Counted from the first letter of the stretch, positions 25,914-35,799 are shown. The stretch: 64,000 nt of DNA from Paenibacillus agricola (GCF_011440305.1 NZ_JAAOIW010000015.1:105826-169825), one strand, 5' to 3'. The notes: a model not told the origin generated them from the letters alone. Program-made: numbers and translations.

Positions 25914-27182
25914 ATGCCAAACGTGCAAAAGGCTTCCAAATTTTATTACGGCTGGGTTGTCATTGCTATTGTATTTCTTACCCTGCTTGTATCCGCGGCT
26001 ATTAGCACCTTCCCAAGCGTCTTGATGCAATCTTTGGAAAAGGAGTACAACTGGGATCGCAGTACGATCTCCGGGGTTATCTCGATCCGAATTTTATTAT
26101 TCGGATTAGTTGGTCCCTTCTCCGCATCACTGATGGCGCGGTTTGGTATACGGAGGATGATGGTATCCTCCATGCTTGTGCTGATCTTCAGTCTTGGCTT
26201 CACACCCATGATGACAGAGGTTTGGCAGTTCGTACTGCTATGGGGCATAGTTGGCGGGCTTGCGACGGGTACATTAGCCAATGTATTGGGTGTGACCGTT
26301 GCCAATCGCTGGTTTGTCAAGCACAAAGGGCTCGTTATTGGCCTGCTGACGGCCAGCGCCGCCACAGGGCAGCTGCTGTTCCTTCCGTTGCTTGCGCAAA
26401 TCACGACGGAAATAGGCTGGCGATATGCGGTATATACCATTATCGCAGCCCTGCTGTTCTTACTCCCCGTCGTGGCCATCTGGATGCGAAACCATCCCTT
26501 TGACGTTGGCGCCGCCGCCCTCGGTACAACTGAAATCAGCAAGCCGGCTCCCTTCATCGGCAACCTGTTTCTTACGCCGATTCTTGTCCTGGGCTCCGCG
26601 ATGCGAAGCGTGACGTTCTGGCTGCTCGCCGGCACCTTTTTCCTTTGCGGCTTCTCCACGAACGGGTTGATCGGCACGCATCTGATCCCTGCCTGTGGGG
26701 ATTATAATATTCCCATCGTAATGGCGGCAGGGCTGCTCGCGCTTATGGGGTTGTTCGACCTCGTGGGCACCACGCTTTCCGGCTGGCTGTCCGACCGCTT
26801 TGACAGTAGATGGCTGCTGTTCTGGTATTATGGGCTTCGTGGGCTCTCGCTTATTTTCTTGCCCTATGCACTCGAAATGGGGTATATGCAGCTTACGATA
26901 TTTGCTGTATTTTATGGGCTCGATTGGATCGCCACGGTGCCACCTACCGCCAAGCTAACCTCCGATACATTCGGGCGGGAGAAAGCAGGAATGGTATTTG
27001 GCTGGATATTGGTGGCCCATCAGGCAGGTGCGTCAACTGCCGCATATGGCGCTGGTGTTATGCGGGAGCTGTTGGGCAGCTATACGATTCCTTTTGTATT
27101 CGCGGGCTTTGTTTGCCTATTTGCGGCTTTAATAGCGCTCAAAATCCGTTCCCTGAAGAAAGCAGCACCCGCTGTTGCTTGA
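25914..27182 (+). CDS. MFS transporter, oxalate/formate antiporter-like (OFA) group
   Basis: 422 residues with twelve helices. It begins with a short cytoplasmic stretch, then FYYGWVVIAIVFLTLL, the usual start of OFA-group carriers, followed by EKEYNWDRSTIS. SGWLSDRFDSRW between helices is MFS motif A. The ribosome site is AGGAGG seven bases before the ATG. It is divergent from the aldo/keto reductase and shares its promoter design, so both are probably de-repressed by one inducer, perhaps exported or imported by this carrier. The C-terminal tail is Lys/Ala-rich. Confidence 0.9.
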   Translation: MPNVQKASKFYYGWVVIAIVFLTLLVSAAISTFPSVLMQSLEKEYNWDRSTISGVISIRILLFGLVGPFSASLMARFGIRRMMVSSMLVLIFSLGFTPMMTEVWQFVLLWGIVGGLATGTLANVLGVTVANRWFVKHKGLVIGLLTASAATGQLLFLPLLAQITTEIGWRYAVYTIIAALLFLLPVVAIWMRNHPFDVGAAALGTTEISKPAPFIGNLFLTPILVLGSAMRSVTFWLLAGTFFLCGFSTNGLIGTHLIPACGDYNIPIVMAAGLLALMGLFDLVGTTLSGWLSDRFDSRWLLFWYYGLRGLSLIFLPYALEMGYMQLTIFAVFYGLDWIATVPPTAKLTSDTFGREKAGMVFGWILVAHQAGASTAAYGAGVMRELLGSYTIPFVFAGFVCLFAALIALKIRSLKKAAPAVA

Positions 27183-27263
27183 TCCAGGCAAATCCAGTTC
27201 ATACAGTCAATAAGATTGTGACTTTTGTACAGCATCTTTGCCCATTGCTTGGCCAAGATCATA

Positions 27264-27309
27264 GCGCAAAAAAACCGTCCGGAAATAGCACCGAACGGTT
27301 TTTTTGCGC
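27264..27309. terminator. Bidirectional intrinsic terminator
   Basis: A 15-bp perfect stem (27264-27278 with 27295-27309) contains its own A and T runs, so it can terminate on both strands. It follows the MFS gene. Confidence 0.85.
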
Positions 27310-27372
27310 CTGAAGTCAGCTTCTCCTGCGCTTGGTAACAGATCTTCAACCAACTAAAACTTGTTTTAAATA

Positions 27373-27398
27373 TATATATGCGATATATTGCATATATA
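27373..27398. promoter_or_regulatory. Palindrome in front of the GntR gene
   Basis: TATATATGC (27373-27381) and GCATATATA (27390-27398) form a dyad with an 8-bp spacer, 20 bp before the GntR start. It overlaps the AT-rich promoter region and is a candidate auto-operator. Confidence 0.5.
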
Positions 27399-27417
27399 CT
27401 ATTTTTGAGGTGATTGG

Positions 27418-28089
27418 ATGCCTATTCCAAGTGATTTTTCCAAACCAACTAGAATTTCCGCTAAAGAACGTGCGTTTTCACAAATCCAAAGATGGGTAAT
27501 TGATGGAACCCTCCAGCCTGATGAGAAGCTGGTTGATGCTGAATTGGCAGAAGCTTTAGGTGTAAGCCGGACACCGATCCGGGAAGCTTTACAGCTATTG
27601 GAGGTGCAGGGTCTAGTAGAGATGCATCCTGGCAAAGATACTAGGGTGAAATCGATTAAGAAGGAAGACATTCTTAAAATGTATTCCACGCTTGCCGCTT
27701 TGCACGCGCTTGCCGCCGAGTCCGCAGCCAAGCTTATAGTGCCGGAGCTGACTGAACAACTTAAGGGCTTTAATGCCCAATTCGCCGAAGCGATTGAAGC
27801 CGGGCAGCCGTATCAGGCGATGGAGGTTGATGAGCAATTTCACAATGCTATCGTCGATATTGCCGACAACCCTTACGTAGCCTCATTCAGCTCTTCGCTT
27901 CAAATTCATATTCGCCGCTTTAAATATGTGTTTCTGAAGCAGCCAATCACTGCTACTTATGCCTCTGTACATGAACACACGGCGATCATTGAAGCTCTGG
28001 AACGACGTGATCCTGAAGCAGCGTCTAGCATGATGAAGCAAAATTTATTAAGACCTATGGGCGAGCTATACGAATTGATCAAAATATGA
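27418..28089 (+). CDS. GntR-family regulator with FCD domain
   Basis: 223 residues. The winged HTH covers about residues 15-82, with [15 protein letters not shown] as recognition segment. An all-helical FCD ligand domain follows, whose metal/ligand residues include D and H in VDEQFHNAI and H in [14 protein letters not shown] regulators sense small organic acids. Its TGA overlaps the ribosome site of the dihydroxy-acid dehydratase 13 bp downstream, so the two are cotranscribed and this gene probably controls that enzyme. A palindrome lies at 27373-27398. Confidence 0.93.
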   Translation: MPIPSDFSKPTRISAKERAFSQIQRWVIDGTLQPDEKLVDAELAEALGVSRTPIREALQLLEVQGLVEMHPGKDTRVKSIKKEDILKMYSTLAALHALAAESAAKLIVPELTEQLKGFNAQFAEAIEAGQPYQAMEVDEQFHNAIVDIADNPYVASFSSSLQIHIRRFKYVFLKQPITATYASVHEHTAIIEALERRDPEAASSMMKQNLLRPMGELYELIKI

Positions 28090-28102
28090 GGAGCTGGTAC
28101 TT

Positions 28103-29824
28103 TTGTCGGACCAAGATATGAACAAGGATACAAACAAAGAAGATTTACGTATTCGCAGTATCGTTATTAGTGAAGGGGTTAACCGCGTCCCCAACCGCGC
28201 CATGCTGCGGGCAGTTGGTTTCAAAGACGAGGATTTCAAGAAGCCGATGATTGGTGTGGCAAGCACTTGGAGTGAAGTGACTCCCTGTAATATGCATATT
28301 GATAAATTGGCATTGGAAGCCAAAAGAGGCATCCAGGAAAGCGGCGGCGCGCCGCTGATCTTTAATACGATTACGGTATCTGACGGCATTTCCATGGGCC
28401 ATGAAGGCATGCTGTTCTCCCTGCCAAGCCGTGAGGTCATCGCCGATTCGATCGAAATCGTCGTAAATGCAGAGCGCTTCGACGGTGTGGTTGCCATTGG
28501 CGGCTGCGATAAGAACACCCCGGCCTGCCTTATGGCGATCGGCCGAATGAATTTACCGGCTGTTTATGTATATGGCGGAACGATCCAACCCGGCAAGCTC
28601 GATGGCAAAGACGTGGATATCGTGACAGCCTTTGAAGCTGTCGGCCAATACCATGAAGGTAAAATCGACGCGGAGCAATTGTACCAGGTAGAATGCCAAG
28701 TTTGTCCGGGAGCTGGCGCTTGCGGCGGTATGTACACAGCTAATACGATGGCTGCGGCTGCTGAAGCCATGGGCATGAGCCTTCCAGGATCTTCTTCAAC
28801 CTCGGCCATTGCGAACTATAAAGCCTTTGAGTGCGCGGAAGCCGGTAAGCTTGTAATCAACCTTTTGGAGAAGAAAATTTATCCAAGGGATATTATGACC
28901 AAAAAAGCTTTTGAGAATGCAATTACGGTCGTTATGGCGCTTGGCGGCTCCACCAATGCCTTCTTGCATCTGCTAGCGATCGCGCATTCGGTCCAAGTTG
29001 ATCTATCTCTGGACGATTTCGAGGCGATTCGCGTGAAGGTTCCTCATCTGGCCGATTTGAAGCCAAGCGGCAAATATGTAATGCAGGATTTAAGCGATGT
29101 CGGCGGTGTGCCGGGCGTGATGAAATTGCTGCTGGAGCAAGGACTTTTGCATGGCGACTGCATGACCGTCACAGGCAAAACCATAGCCGAAAACCTAAGC
29201 GAGGCTTCGCATTTAGTGGCAGACCAAACCATTATCCGCCCTTTTAACAATCCGTTAAAGAAAAGCGGCCCGCTGGTCGTGCTTAAAGGAAATTTGGCGC
29301 CAGAAGGTGCTGTAGCTAAAATGTCCGGCATGAAAATGCTTCGTTTCTCAGGTCCCGCCCGTGTCTACGACAGTGAGGAAGAAACCACACAAGCGATTAT
29401 GAATGATGAAATCGGCAAAGGCGATGTTGTGGTCATCCGCTATGTTGGTCCTAAAGGCGGACCCGGCATGCCTGAGATGTTATCTGTGACTGCCATGGTG
29501 GTAGGCAAAGGTCTTGGCGGTGAGGTTGCCCTGATTACAGACGGAAGGTTCTCGGGAGGCTCGCACGGATTTGTAGTTGGCCATGTCGCACCTGAAGCGC
29601 AAGTCGGCGGTCCGATTGCCCTGCTTCAAACAGGAGATATTGTAACCATCGATAGTGAGACGTTGGAAATTAAATTTGACATTACGCCCGAAGAGCTGCA
29701 AATCAGGAAAAATAACTGGGTCAAGCCGCAAGCCAGGTACCCCTTTGGTGTATTGGCAAAGTATGCCAAGCTTGTATCATCGGCTTCCAAAGGTGCAGTA
29801 ACCGATTTGGATTTGGAACTTTAG
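28103..29824 (+). CDS. ilvD: Dihydroxy-acid dehydratase
   Basis: 573 residues, starting at TTG with GAGGAG upstream inside the GntR stop region. Iron-sulfur cysteines are visible in [13 protein letters not shown] and [17 protein letters not shown]. The C-terminal domain holds [22 protein letters not shown], here split: [11 protein letters not shown] and VGHVAPEA. It makes 2-keto acids for valine, isoleucine and pantothenate. The sequence fits the IlvD group of the ILVD/EDD family. An FCD regulator upstream is unusual for ilvD, so a sugar-acid dehydratase role cannot be ruled out. A terminator at 29833 closes the operon. Confidence 0.9.
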   Translation: MSDQDMNKDTNKEDLRIRSIVISEGVNRVPNRAMLRAVGFKDEDFKKPMIGVASTWSEVTPCNMHIDKLALEAKRGIQESGGAPLIFNTITVSDGISMGHEGMLFSLPSREVIADSIEIVVNAERFDGVVAIGGCDKNTPACLMAIGRMNLPAVYVYGGTIQPGKLDGKDVDIVTAFEAVGQYHEGKIDAEQLYQVECQVCPGAGACGGMYTANTMAAAAEAMGMSLPGSSSTSAIANYKAFECAEAGKLVINLLEKKIYPRDIMTKKAFENAITVVMALGGSTNAFLHLLAIAHSVQVDLSLDDFEAIRVKVPHLADLKPSGKYVMQDLSDVGGVPGVMKLLLEQGLLHGDCMTVTGKTIAENLSEASHLVADQTIIRPFNNPLKKSGPLVVLKGNLAPEGAVAKMSGMKMLRFSGPARVYDSEEETTQAIMNDEIGKGDVVVIRYVGPKGGPGMPEMLSVTAMVVGKGLGGEVALITDGRFSGGSHGFVVGHVAPEAQVGGPIALLQTGDIVTIDSETLEIKFDITPEELQIRKNNWVKPQARYPFGVLAKYAKLVSSASKGAVTDLDLEL

Positions 29825-29832
29825 GAAAAGCA

Positions 29833-29866
29833 GGAACCGGTATATTCATAGCCGGTTCCTTTTTTA
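29833..29866 (+). terminator. Intrinsic terminator of the gntR-ilvD operon
   Basis: GGAACCGG (29833-29840) pairs with CCGGTTCC (29852-29859), followed by six T. Confidence 0.9.
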
Positions 29867-30026
29867 TCGATATCCTTCAATCGCAAATTATGACTAGAAG
29901 CTAGTGTTTTCAATGCAGGAACAGCCTGGAAATCAGCAAATATTAAGCAAGGCGCTGGCGATTAAGTCGGTAATCGACCGTAATTTTAATCTGATAATTC
30001 CAGGTAGTCGGACACCTCACAATTTA

Positions 30027-31763
30027 CTAATTTCGGCGTTTAAGCTCCATGATCCGCACAAAGGCCTCCTCCACACCTAGCAAATTCGGCTCCATGCTGC
30101 CCCGTTCTTTATATTCAACCAAGCCTTCGGCAGCATGCTTGCCTACAAGGATTCTTACAGGAATGCCGATAAGGTCAGCATCCTTAAATTTCACACCAGC
30201 GCGTTCATCACGGTCATCCAGTAGCACTTCAATACCAGCATTGCCTAAACGGGTATACAATTGCTCTGCCAACGCCATTTGTTCTGGAGCCTTGACCGAT
30301 ATTGGAATTAAGTGGACCTGATAGGGGGCCATGGAAACAGGCCAAAGGATGCCGCCAGCATCGTGGTTTTGTTCGACTACAGCGGATAAAATTCGGGATA
30401 TTCCGATCCCGTAGCAGCCCATCACCATGATCTGCTCTTTTCCTGATGAATCCAAATAGGTAGCTCCCAATGCCTTGCTATACTTGGTACCAAGCTTAAA
30501 TACATGGCCCAGCTCGATCCCGCGGGAAAATTGTAAAGCACCCTGACATCGGGAACATAAATCGCCCTCAGCCACATTCCGAAAATCGGAAGCCGTATGT
30601 ACCGGAAAATCCCGGCTTGGGCAAACATTTCGTAGATGGTAGTCCTTCTCATTGGCTCCCACAATCCCTACAGGCATGGCCGCTACCTCTTTATCCACGA
30701 GAAGAGGAATCGTTAATTGGATAGGTCCAGCAAATCCAAGAGGCGCCCCAGTTATCTGCTCCGTCATGGCAGCATTAGCTAATTCCAGCACTTCTGACCC
30801 CAAAGCGTTTTTCACTTTAGTCTCATTGACCTCATGGTCACCCCTCACCAGAACAGCAACTGGGTTGCCATCCGCTATAAATAGTAAGGTTTTTATCAAT
30901 TGCTTGGCTTCCACACCTAAGGCTTGGACAAGCTCCTCAATTGTACGTACGTTTGGCGTATGGATTTTTTCATAAGCGGTGATCGAGGCGTACGGGCTGC
31001 CTTCAGTATAAGGAATAGCCTCCACAACCTGTATAGCCTCCGATATGGACTCGGCCTTTTCAAGATTGGCGGCGTAATCGCAGCTTTCACAACTTACGAT
31101 GGTATCCTCGCCAATATCGGCTAACGCCATAAATTCATGCGTGCCTCCATCTCCACCAATCGCACCCGCATCTGCCTCAACTGCACGAAAGTTCAAGCCC
31201 AAGCGTCTAAAAATCCGGCAGTAGGCTTCATGTAAAACCCAATAGGTTTTATCCAGGCCTTCCCCATCCAGATCAAAGGAGTAAGCATCCTTCATCAGAA
31301 ATTCCCGTCCCCGAAGCAGTCCAAACCGAGGTCTTCGTTCATCGCGAAATTTAGTTTGGATTTGGTACAAATGAAGCGGAAGCTGCCTGTACGAATTAAC
31401 CTCATTGCGAATTAATGCAGTAATAACTTCTTCATGTGTAGGCCCTAATACAAATTCCCGTTCGTGGCGATCCTTAAGCCGAATAAGCTCAGGACCGTAT
31501 ATGGCATAACGACCCGATTCCTGCCAAAGGTCGGCTGGCTGCATAGCTGGCATGAGAATCTCCTGCGCATCGGTGCGGTCCATCTCCTCCCTAATGATAT
31601 CAGCCACCTTCTTCAATACACGCCAGCCTAAAGGCAAATACGTATAAATACCAGCGGCTACCTGCCTGATGAATCCAGCGCGCAGCAGCAATTGATGGCT
31701 GATTGCCTCAGCATCCGATGGGGCTTCTCGCATGGTTGGCAACAATAATTTACTTTGGCGCAT
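30027..31763 (-). CDS. proS: Prolyl-tRNA synthetase (bacterial ProS type)
   Basis: 578 residues from the ATG at 31763, with GAGGAG upstream; a longer frame starting at 31820 reads into the T-box terminator and is rejected. Class II motifs are present: [16 protein letters not shown] near the N-terminus (motif 1), [17 protein letters not shown] (motif 2) and [14 protein letters not shown] (motif 3). The inserted YbaK-like editing domain lies between motifs 2 and 3 (about 225-375). The anticodon-binding domain is C-terminal. It charges tRNA-Pro in the cytosol. The T-box at 31796-32060 lies in its leader. Confidence 0.97.
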   Translation of the reverse strand: MRQSKLLLPTMREAPSDAEAISHQLLLRAGFIRQVAAGIYTYLPLGWRVLKKVADIIREEMDRTDAQEILMPAMQPADLWQESGRYAIYGPELIRLKDRHEREFVLGPTHEEVITALIRNEVNSYRQLPLHLYQIQTKFRDERRPRFGLLRGREFLMKDAYSFDLDGEGLDKTYWVLHEAYCRIFRRLGLNFRAVEADAGAIGGDGGTHEFMALADIGEDTIVSCESCDYAANLEKAESISEAIQVVEAIPYTEGSPYASITAYEKIHTPNVRTIEELVQALGVEAKQLIKTLLFIADGNPVAVLVRGDHEVNETKVKNALGSEVLELANAAMTEQITGAPLGFAGPIQLTIPLLVDKEVAAMPVGIVGANEKDYHLRNVCPSRDFPVHTASDFRNVAEGDLCSRCQGALQFSRGIELGHVFKLGTKYSKALGATYLDSSGKEQIMVMGCYGIGISRILSAVVEQNHDAGGILWPVSMAPYQVHLIPISVKAPEQMALAEQLYTRLGNAGIEVLLDDRDERAGVKFKDADLIGIPVRILVGKHAAEGLVEYKERGSMEPNLLGVEEAFVRIMELKRRN

Positions 31764-31795
31764 GTTTGAATTCACTCCTCTTTCGTAGTGTAGAC

Positions 31796-32060
31796 TGGTG
31801 TGGACGACAAAAAAACACATTCGAAAGGGACGAATGTGCTCGTGGTACCACCCTAATTAATCGTCATCACAAATAACGATTCTCATTTAGATAACGGGAT
31901 GATCCCGATAGGGGCTACTAAATCTTTCACCGCTACAGCTCGCAAGGTAGGCAGCTATCATTCGTATCGAGAAGCCTTTCAGCAGGAGGCTCCCTCTCTG
32001 TATCGACCGATTATGAAGCTTATGTCCTTGGTCTATGCTATTTCTGGTATTAACATAATT
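31796..32060 (-). promoter_or_regulatory. T-box riboswitch upstream of proS
   Basis: The minus strand carries the invariant T-box AGGGTGGTACCACG within 31839-31854. The terminator stem, 31816-31823 with 31831-31838, is followed by eight T. Upstream, a long stem-I region is visible, with AGAGAGGGAGC near the distal end. A proline codon CCT followed by A (31949-31951) lies in the segment CTGCCTACC, where the specifier loop is expected. Uncharged tRNA-Pro should favour the antiterminator. The 5' boundary is approximate. Confidence 0.93.
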
Positions 32061-32168
32061 TCCAGAATTTTAACATTAAACCATACTCGTGGTCAAGAGA
32101 TTCGTCATCCCTGAATAATTTTAAATAAAAAACAGTTAACCACAAAAACAATTAACATAACAAGTTAG

Positions 32169-32203
32169 TTTATATAACATTTAATGTTGATTTATATAAC
32201 ATT
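32169..32203. repeat. Direct repeat in front of the asparaginase-like gene
   Basis: TTTATATAACATT occurs at 32169-32181 and 32191-32203, 22 bp apart. It lies 60-90 bp before the gene at 32260 and may be an operator or part of the promoter. Confidence 0.6.
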
Positions 32204-32259
32204 ATGATTTATGATATATTTCGAAACCATACTTAATTATAGAAAAGAGGAGCAAAGAC

Positions 32260-33393
32260 ATGAAAAGTAAATTTTTATTATGTGCGATTGCGGCAAGCGT
32301 AATGATCTCATGCTTTAATTTATCTTTTACTCCAAGCCAAGCAAATGCAGCAACCCCAGAAGGATTACCTAAGGTTACCATTGTGGGTATGGGCGGAACG
32401 ATAACCAGCACCGCTTTGGGTCGCGAGCTTTTTCAATCCTATGGCACGCCCAAAGTTTCTATTTCGGATATACTCGCAAGGCTTCAACCCGAAATTGCTA
32501 AAGTCGCAGATGTGAATGTGCGTGAAGTATACAATATTGGTTCAGCCGAAACTACAACTGCCAACCTCTATAACCTAACGCTTGCTATTGATGAGGTATT
32601 GGCAGATCCAACCGTTGACGCTGTTGTCGTTAACAACGGCACTAACATTATGGAAGAGCTTGCCTACTGGACAGACCTCACTGTACAAAGCCAAAAGCCG
32701 GTTGTTTTTACTGGTTCTATGAGACAATCCAATACGTTTTCCTTTGATGGCGAAGCTAATTTATTCAACGCAATCAGGCTTGCAGCGAGCCGTGAAACGA
32801 CATGCTACGGCACGGTCCTGATGATGAACGATGAGTTTTTTGCTGCACGTGAAGTAACGAAAACAGACGCCTTGCGTCTTGATACATTCGATGGCGGTCG
32901 TTACGGTGCACTTGGAACTGTCGATGAGAATCGCATTCGTACCGTTAGAGCACCGGCTCGGATTATGAGTTGTGGCACTGAAGCATGGAAAACCCCTTTC
33001 AACCTGAAGAATGTTAAAGCTGAGGATTTGGCTAAAGTAGAAATCGTATATAGCTATACGGAGGCCGATGGATTGCCAATTACTGCGTTAGCAAATGCCG
33101 GAGTAAAAGGAATTGTAACAGCTGGACATGGTGCTGGCGGTATATCTACCTCTCAAAGCCAGGCTCGTAAAGAGGCCATTGAAAAGGGTGTCGTATTCGT
33201 GAGCGCAACCCGTGCTGGCTCCGGAGCTGTCTATGACACGAAAGCACCAGGAATTATTGGCGGCGCTGATCTTCTACCCCAGAAAGCGAGAATTTTGCTT
33301 CAATTGGGGCTTACCTTCTCCAAAGATACCGAGCAAATCAGAGGTTGGTTTGAATCGATCGGATTACCAGAATTCAATATGTCTAAACATTAG
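32260..33393 (+). CDS. Exported type II asparaginase-like protein with altered active-site motif
   Basis: 377 residues. A signal peptide is clear (KSK, hydrophobic core, cleavage near ANA-A about residue 31). GMGGTITS holds the first catalytic Thr, as in the family. The second motif reads NNGTNIMEE where type II enzymes have THGTDTMEE, so His, Asp and Thr are replaced while the catalytic Thr remains. The catalytic Lys is kept in REVTKTDALRLDTF, and NIGSAET keeps the substrate Ser. Length and the rest of the fold are normal. It probably hydrolyses an amide outside the cytoplasm; the changed motif may mean a different substrate or weak activity. Confidence 0.85.
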   Translation: MKSKFLLCAIAASVMISCFNLSFTPSQANAATPEGLPKVTIVGMGGTITSTALGRELFQSYGTPKVSISDILARLQPEIAKVADVNVREVYNIGSAETTTANLYNLTLAIDEVLADPTVDAVVVNNGTNIMEELAYWTDLTVQSQKPVVFTGSMRQSNTFSFDGEANLFNAIRLAASRETTCYGTVLMMNDEFFAAREVTKTDALRLDTFDGGRYGALGTVDENRIRTVRAPARIMSCGTEAWKTPFNLKNVKAEDLAKVEIVYSYTEADGLPITALANAGVKGIVTAGHGAGGISTSQSQARKEAIEKGVVFVSATRAGSGAVYDTKAPGIIGGADLLPQKARILLQLGLTFSKDTEQIRGWFESIGLPEFNMSKH

Positions 33394-33415
33394 AGACGAC
33401 TTTATTAACAAAAAA

Positions 33416-33446
33416 ACGTCAGGAGCTACTCTCCTGACGTTTTTTA
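33416..33446 (+). terminator. Intrinsic terminator
   Basis: ACGTCAGGAG (33416-33425) pairs perfectly with CTCCTGACGT (33431-33440), followed by six T. Confidence 0.92.
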
Positions 33447-33656
33447 TTGCACTAACTCCTGCATGGATGCGCCGGAAACGGACACTTCATTCGCACCCCA
33501 TCAGCCTTTCAGTTACCCCTTCACCGATCCAAGCAGCATCCCATTGAAAAAGAGGCAGTCCAGTTGCATTAATCATAACAACAAATTAAATTGATATGCA
33601 TTTAACACTTCTTCCCTACAATGATACAAGAGGGTTTAAAGGGAGGGATTTTATAC

Positions 33657-34379
33657 ATGAATATTAAAAGGTTACAGATCCATCCAGAATGGTTAGGCAG
33701 GGCAAGAATGGTGATTCCACCACCTCATTTTGCTGTCGCCGTAAGAAAAAAACTGATAGGATCTTTCGTAATCGTTATACTTTTGGGCTTTTTTGGATGG
33801 ACCAGTCTGAGCAGGATCGCATCGATACAGCAGGATAACGAAAACATCACAAATTTTTGGCAATTTAACATAGAAACAATGAACAAGATAAATGGGCTCG
33901 CTGAACAAATGCCTGCCCTCCAGGGGAACAGGAGCTTGGAACCAAATGAAGACATTAAAAAGCAGTTGATGCCTGAGGCGTTAATGCTGTTCACCGCCGT
34001 TGAATTAAATCTCCAGCATTACGAAACGAAGATTAGAACCGAAGAGGAACAGGTTTATTGGGATATGCTGTCTAACGCGTGGAAAAACTACAAAGATTTT
34101 CATTCCAATGCCTCTATACTTTCAACCCAAGTGATTGTCGTCGATGACCCTGGAACGAACACTGATCCATCTACGAAAATGCTCACCAGTACCCAGGATG
34201 CCTACGATAGGATGCAAAAGCAGCTTGATCTGTTGATCAAGCTGAATCGTGAAGGAAACTTGGCTTCCACCGCTGAAAACGAACGTCTTTATAATCAGGC
34301 GCTGGCAGAGACGGTGATGACTTTTCTCTTTGCTGCAGCCATAGCCGCCGGATTGTCACGGGTTATATCCAAACTATAA
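33657..34379 (+). CDS. Truncated chemoreceptor-like protein: 4HB sensor with two membrane helices
   Basis: 240 residues from the ATG at 33657 (GGGAGG upstream; an earlier ATG at 33621 lies before that ribosome site). Transmembrane helix 1 (IGSFVIVILLGFFGWTSL) is at about 36-54, followed by a helical region of 150 residues of the 4HB_MCP type. A second helix (VMTFLFAAAIAAGLS) ends only a few residues before the stop. HAMP and signalling domains are missing, so the protein is the sensory half of a chemoreceptor or kinase. It may be a cut-off gene or a stand-alone sensor partner. No continuation in any frame was seen after 34379. Confidence 0.7.
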   Translation: MNIKRLQIHPEWLGRARMVIPPPHFAVAVRKKLIGSFVIVILLGFFGWTSLSRIASIQQDNENITNFWQFNIETMNKINGLAEQMPALQGNRSLEPNEDIKKQLMPEALMLFTAVELNLQHYETKIRTEEEQVYWDMLSNAWKNYKDFHSNASILSTQVIVVDDPGTNTDPSTKMLTSTQDAYDRMQKQLDLLIKLNREGNLASTAENERLYNQALAETVMTFLFAAAIAAGLSRVISKL

Positions 34380-34469
34380 AATCCAGGATGCTGCCTAGGA
34401 GCGGAAAATCGAAAGGATCTATCCCACAATTATACTTAAAGCATGGCAGGCTTTCTCTAATGGCATCAA

Positions 34470-34940
34470 TTACACCTCTCTTTTGAATGACCCAAACTCA
34501 ATCGCAACTGGAGCCGATGGTGGAGCACAGCACAAAGATAAGTCCTTGGCATCCCCCGCTGATTCAAACTCCGAATCTTCTTTGGTATAAAAAATCTCCC
34601 AAGCGTTTCCATCAGGGTCATACACCCACACTTTATCTTGGATCGCATAACAGCAAGTGGTATTCATCTCGTCAATAAGGAGCAAGCCTGACTGCCTCAG
34701 CCTTTCACCCATAGCCAGCACTTCTTCCGTACCATTAACTTGAAAGCCTAGGTGGTTCAATACGCCTTCTTTTTCAAAAGCACGGACATTCAGCGAAAAA
34801 TGCAAAGCCGGTTCTTCCAATTCGAATTTCGCATAATTATCCTTGATTTTCGAAGGCTCTACTCCAAAAAAGCTTCGATAAAAATCCAGTGATTTAACCA
34901 AGTCCGTACAATTTATGGAAACATGCATTCTTTTAATCAT
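34470..34940 (-). CDS. arsI: ArsI/CadI-type VOC protein, probable C-As lyase
   Basis: 156 residues from the ATG at 34940 (AGAGG eight bases upstream; GTG at 34949 is less likely). A vicinal-oxygen-chelate fold with HVSINCTDLVKSLDFYRSFF at the N-terminus and the ArsI-specific NTTCCYAIQDKVWVYDPDG-type stretch, whose adjacent cysteines bind trivalent arsenic. His (N-terminal HVS), a His in LNHLGFQV and Glu in WEIFYT are candidate metal ligands. ArsI uses Fe(II) and oxygen to split the C-As bond of methylarsenite and related aromatic arsenicals. The C-terminal LSLCCAPP adds another Cys pair. It is the last gene of the ars cluster. CadI-like cadmium induction is the alternative. Confidence 0.85.
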   Translation of the reverse strand: MIKRMHVSINCTDLVKSLDFYRSFFGVEPSKIKDNYAKFELEEPALHFSLNVRAFEKEGVLNHLGFQVNGTEEVLAMGERLRQSGLLLIDEMNTTCCYAIQDKVWVYDPDGNAWEIFYTKEDSEFESAGDAKDLSLCCAPPSAPVAIEFGSFKREV

Positions 34941-34952
34941 CGACAACACCTC

Positions 34953-35203
34953 TTACTTTCCTTCAGTTATATATTTTTCGATTCGTGACTTAATCGCATC
35001 CCGTACTTCTCGGAATTTGTCCATAATCTCCTCTTCTGTTTCTGTCGCTTTCGCAGGATCCTCAAAGCCCCAATGCCATTTCACAACATCGTTATTGGGG
35101 ATTACCGGACAATGCTCATCCGCAGGCCACACAAGGTAATCACATAATCAGCACGGTTTAATAAACCCACTTCAATGACCTTGGATTTGTTCTTGCTTTC
35201 CAT
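34953..35203 (-). pseudogene. 3' fragment of arsenate reductase arsC, frameshifted
   Basis: Reading the minus strand from an ATG at 35203 gives VGLLNRADYVITLCG, the middle of a thioredoxin-coupled ArsC. One base is then missing and the next frame continues PADEHCPVIP, KWHWGFEDPAKA, then FREVRDAIKSRIEKY, ending at TAA 34953-34955. The first 75 residues of ArsC, with the catalytic CX5R loop, are absent. The lone copy cannot work. It lies between arsR and arsI. The missing N-terminus resembles the fragment at 35634-35777. Confidence 0.75.
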
Positions 35204-35293
35204 TTGCCATTCCCTTCCTCATTTTTATGATATTAAATTCAGCCACAAGTACAGGCCAGTCAATGAAATGAACAGCGTAGGTACCGTAAGCAG

Positions 35294-35617
35294 TTAACTG
35301 CAGCATTCGTTTTCTTCACAAACAAGTTGATTGATCTTCACCTTTTGTGAAGGGAGCTGTTTCAAAATTTCAGCAATATAAGGTTTGTCTTGGACCGTTA
35401 AGGAATAATAAACCCATTGGCCCCTCTTGGCTTCTTTCACCAAGCCACCGTCTTTCAATTTGCGCATATGTTGGCTGATGTTTGGCTGGCTGGTGTGTAA
35501 AATATCCACGATCTCGCACACACATAGCTCTTTTTCATTAAGCAGGGCGACAATCGTCAATCTGTTCTTATCTCCCAGCAGCTTGAGCACATCAGCTATT
35601 TCTTCGATTTGACTCAT
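35294..35617 (-). CDS. arsR: ArsR-family metalloregulator
   Basis: 107 residues. The winged HTH contains ELCVCEIVDIL, matching the metal-binding helix ELCVCDL of ArsR, with two cysteines that bind As(III) or Sb(III). The recognition segment is TSQPNISQHMRKLK. The C-terminus ends in CEENECCS, three more cysteines that could form an additional site. GGAGAG stands eight bases before the ATG. The likely operator is the 24-bp palindrome at 35800-35823. It is preceded and followed by arsC fragments. Confidence 0.93.
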   Translation of the reverse strand: MSQIEEIADVLKLLGDKNRLTIVALLNEKELCVCEIVDILHTSQPNISQHMRKLKDGGLVKEAKRGQWVYYSLTVQDKPYIAEILKQLPSQKVKINQLVCEENECCS

Positions 35618-35633
35618 AGATCTTCTCTCCTTT

Positions 35634-35777
35634 TTAAGCGACGGGGATCTTCATCCACTTCAGCAGGCCAATCACTTTTAATTCCCCGCTATAAAAGCTC
35701 GCGAAGGCTTCAGCCATTTGGCTGCGAAAGCGAATTTGATAGCAAAGAAAGTAAATACGGGTTAGTTTTGTTTTCAT
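35634..35777 (-). pseudogene. 5' fragment of an arsC-like gene
   Basis: 47 codons from an ATG at 35777 with GGAGTG upstream. The sequence reads RIYFLC, then RSQMAEAFASFY, matching the N-terminus of ArsC (IYFLCTGNSCRSQMAE). CX5R spacing is kept but the loop TGNSC has become YQIRF. After about 30 residues the resemblance stops and the frame ends at 35636. In the next frame a tail (DWPAEVDEDPRRLK) runs into the arsR start, its TGA overlapping the arsR ATG. This looks like two partial genes fused by deletion. Confidence 0.6.
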
Positions 35778-35799
35778 TTTCTCACACTCCTTTTCAATT

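Noticed and set aside
31764..31820. 19 extra codons at the start of proS
   Set aside because: They read through the T-box terminator; the ATG at 31763 has a good ribosome site and gives the normal N-terminus.
31899..32114. 71-codon plus frame
   Set aside because: Antisense to the T-box leader, no ribosome site.
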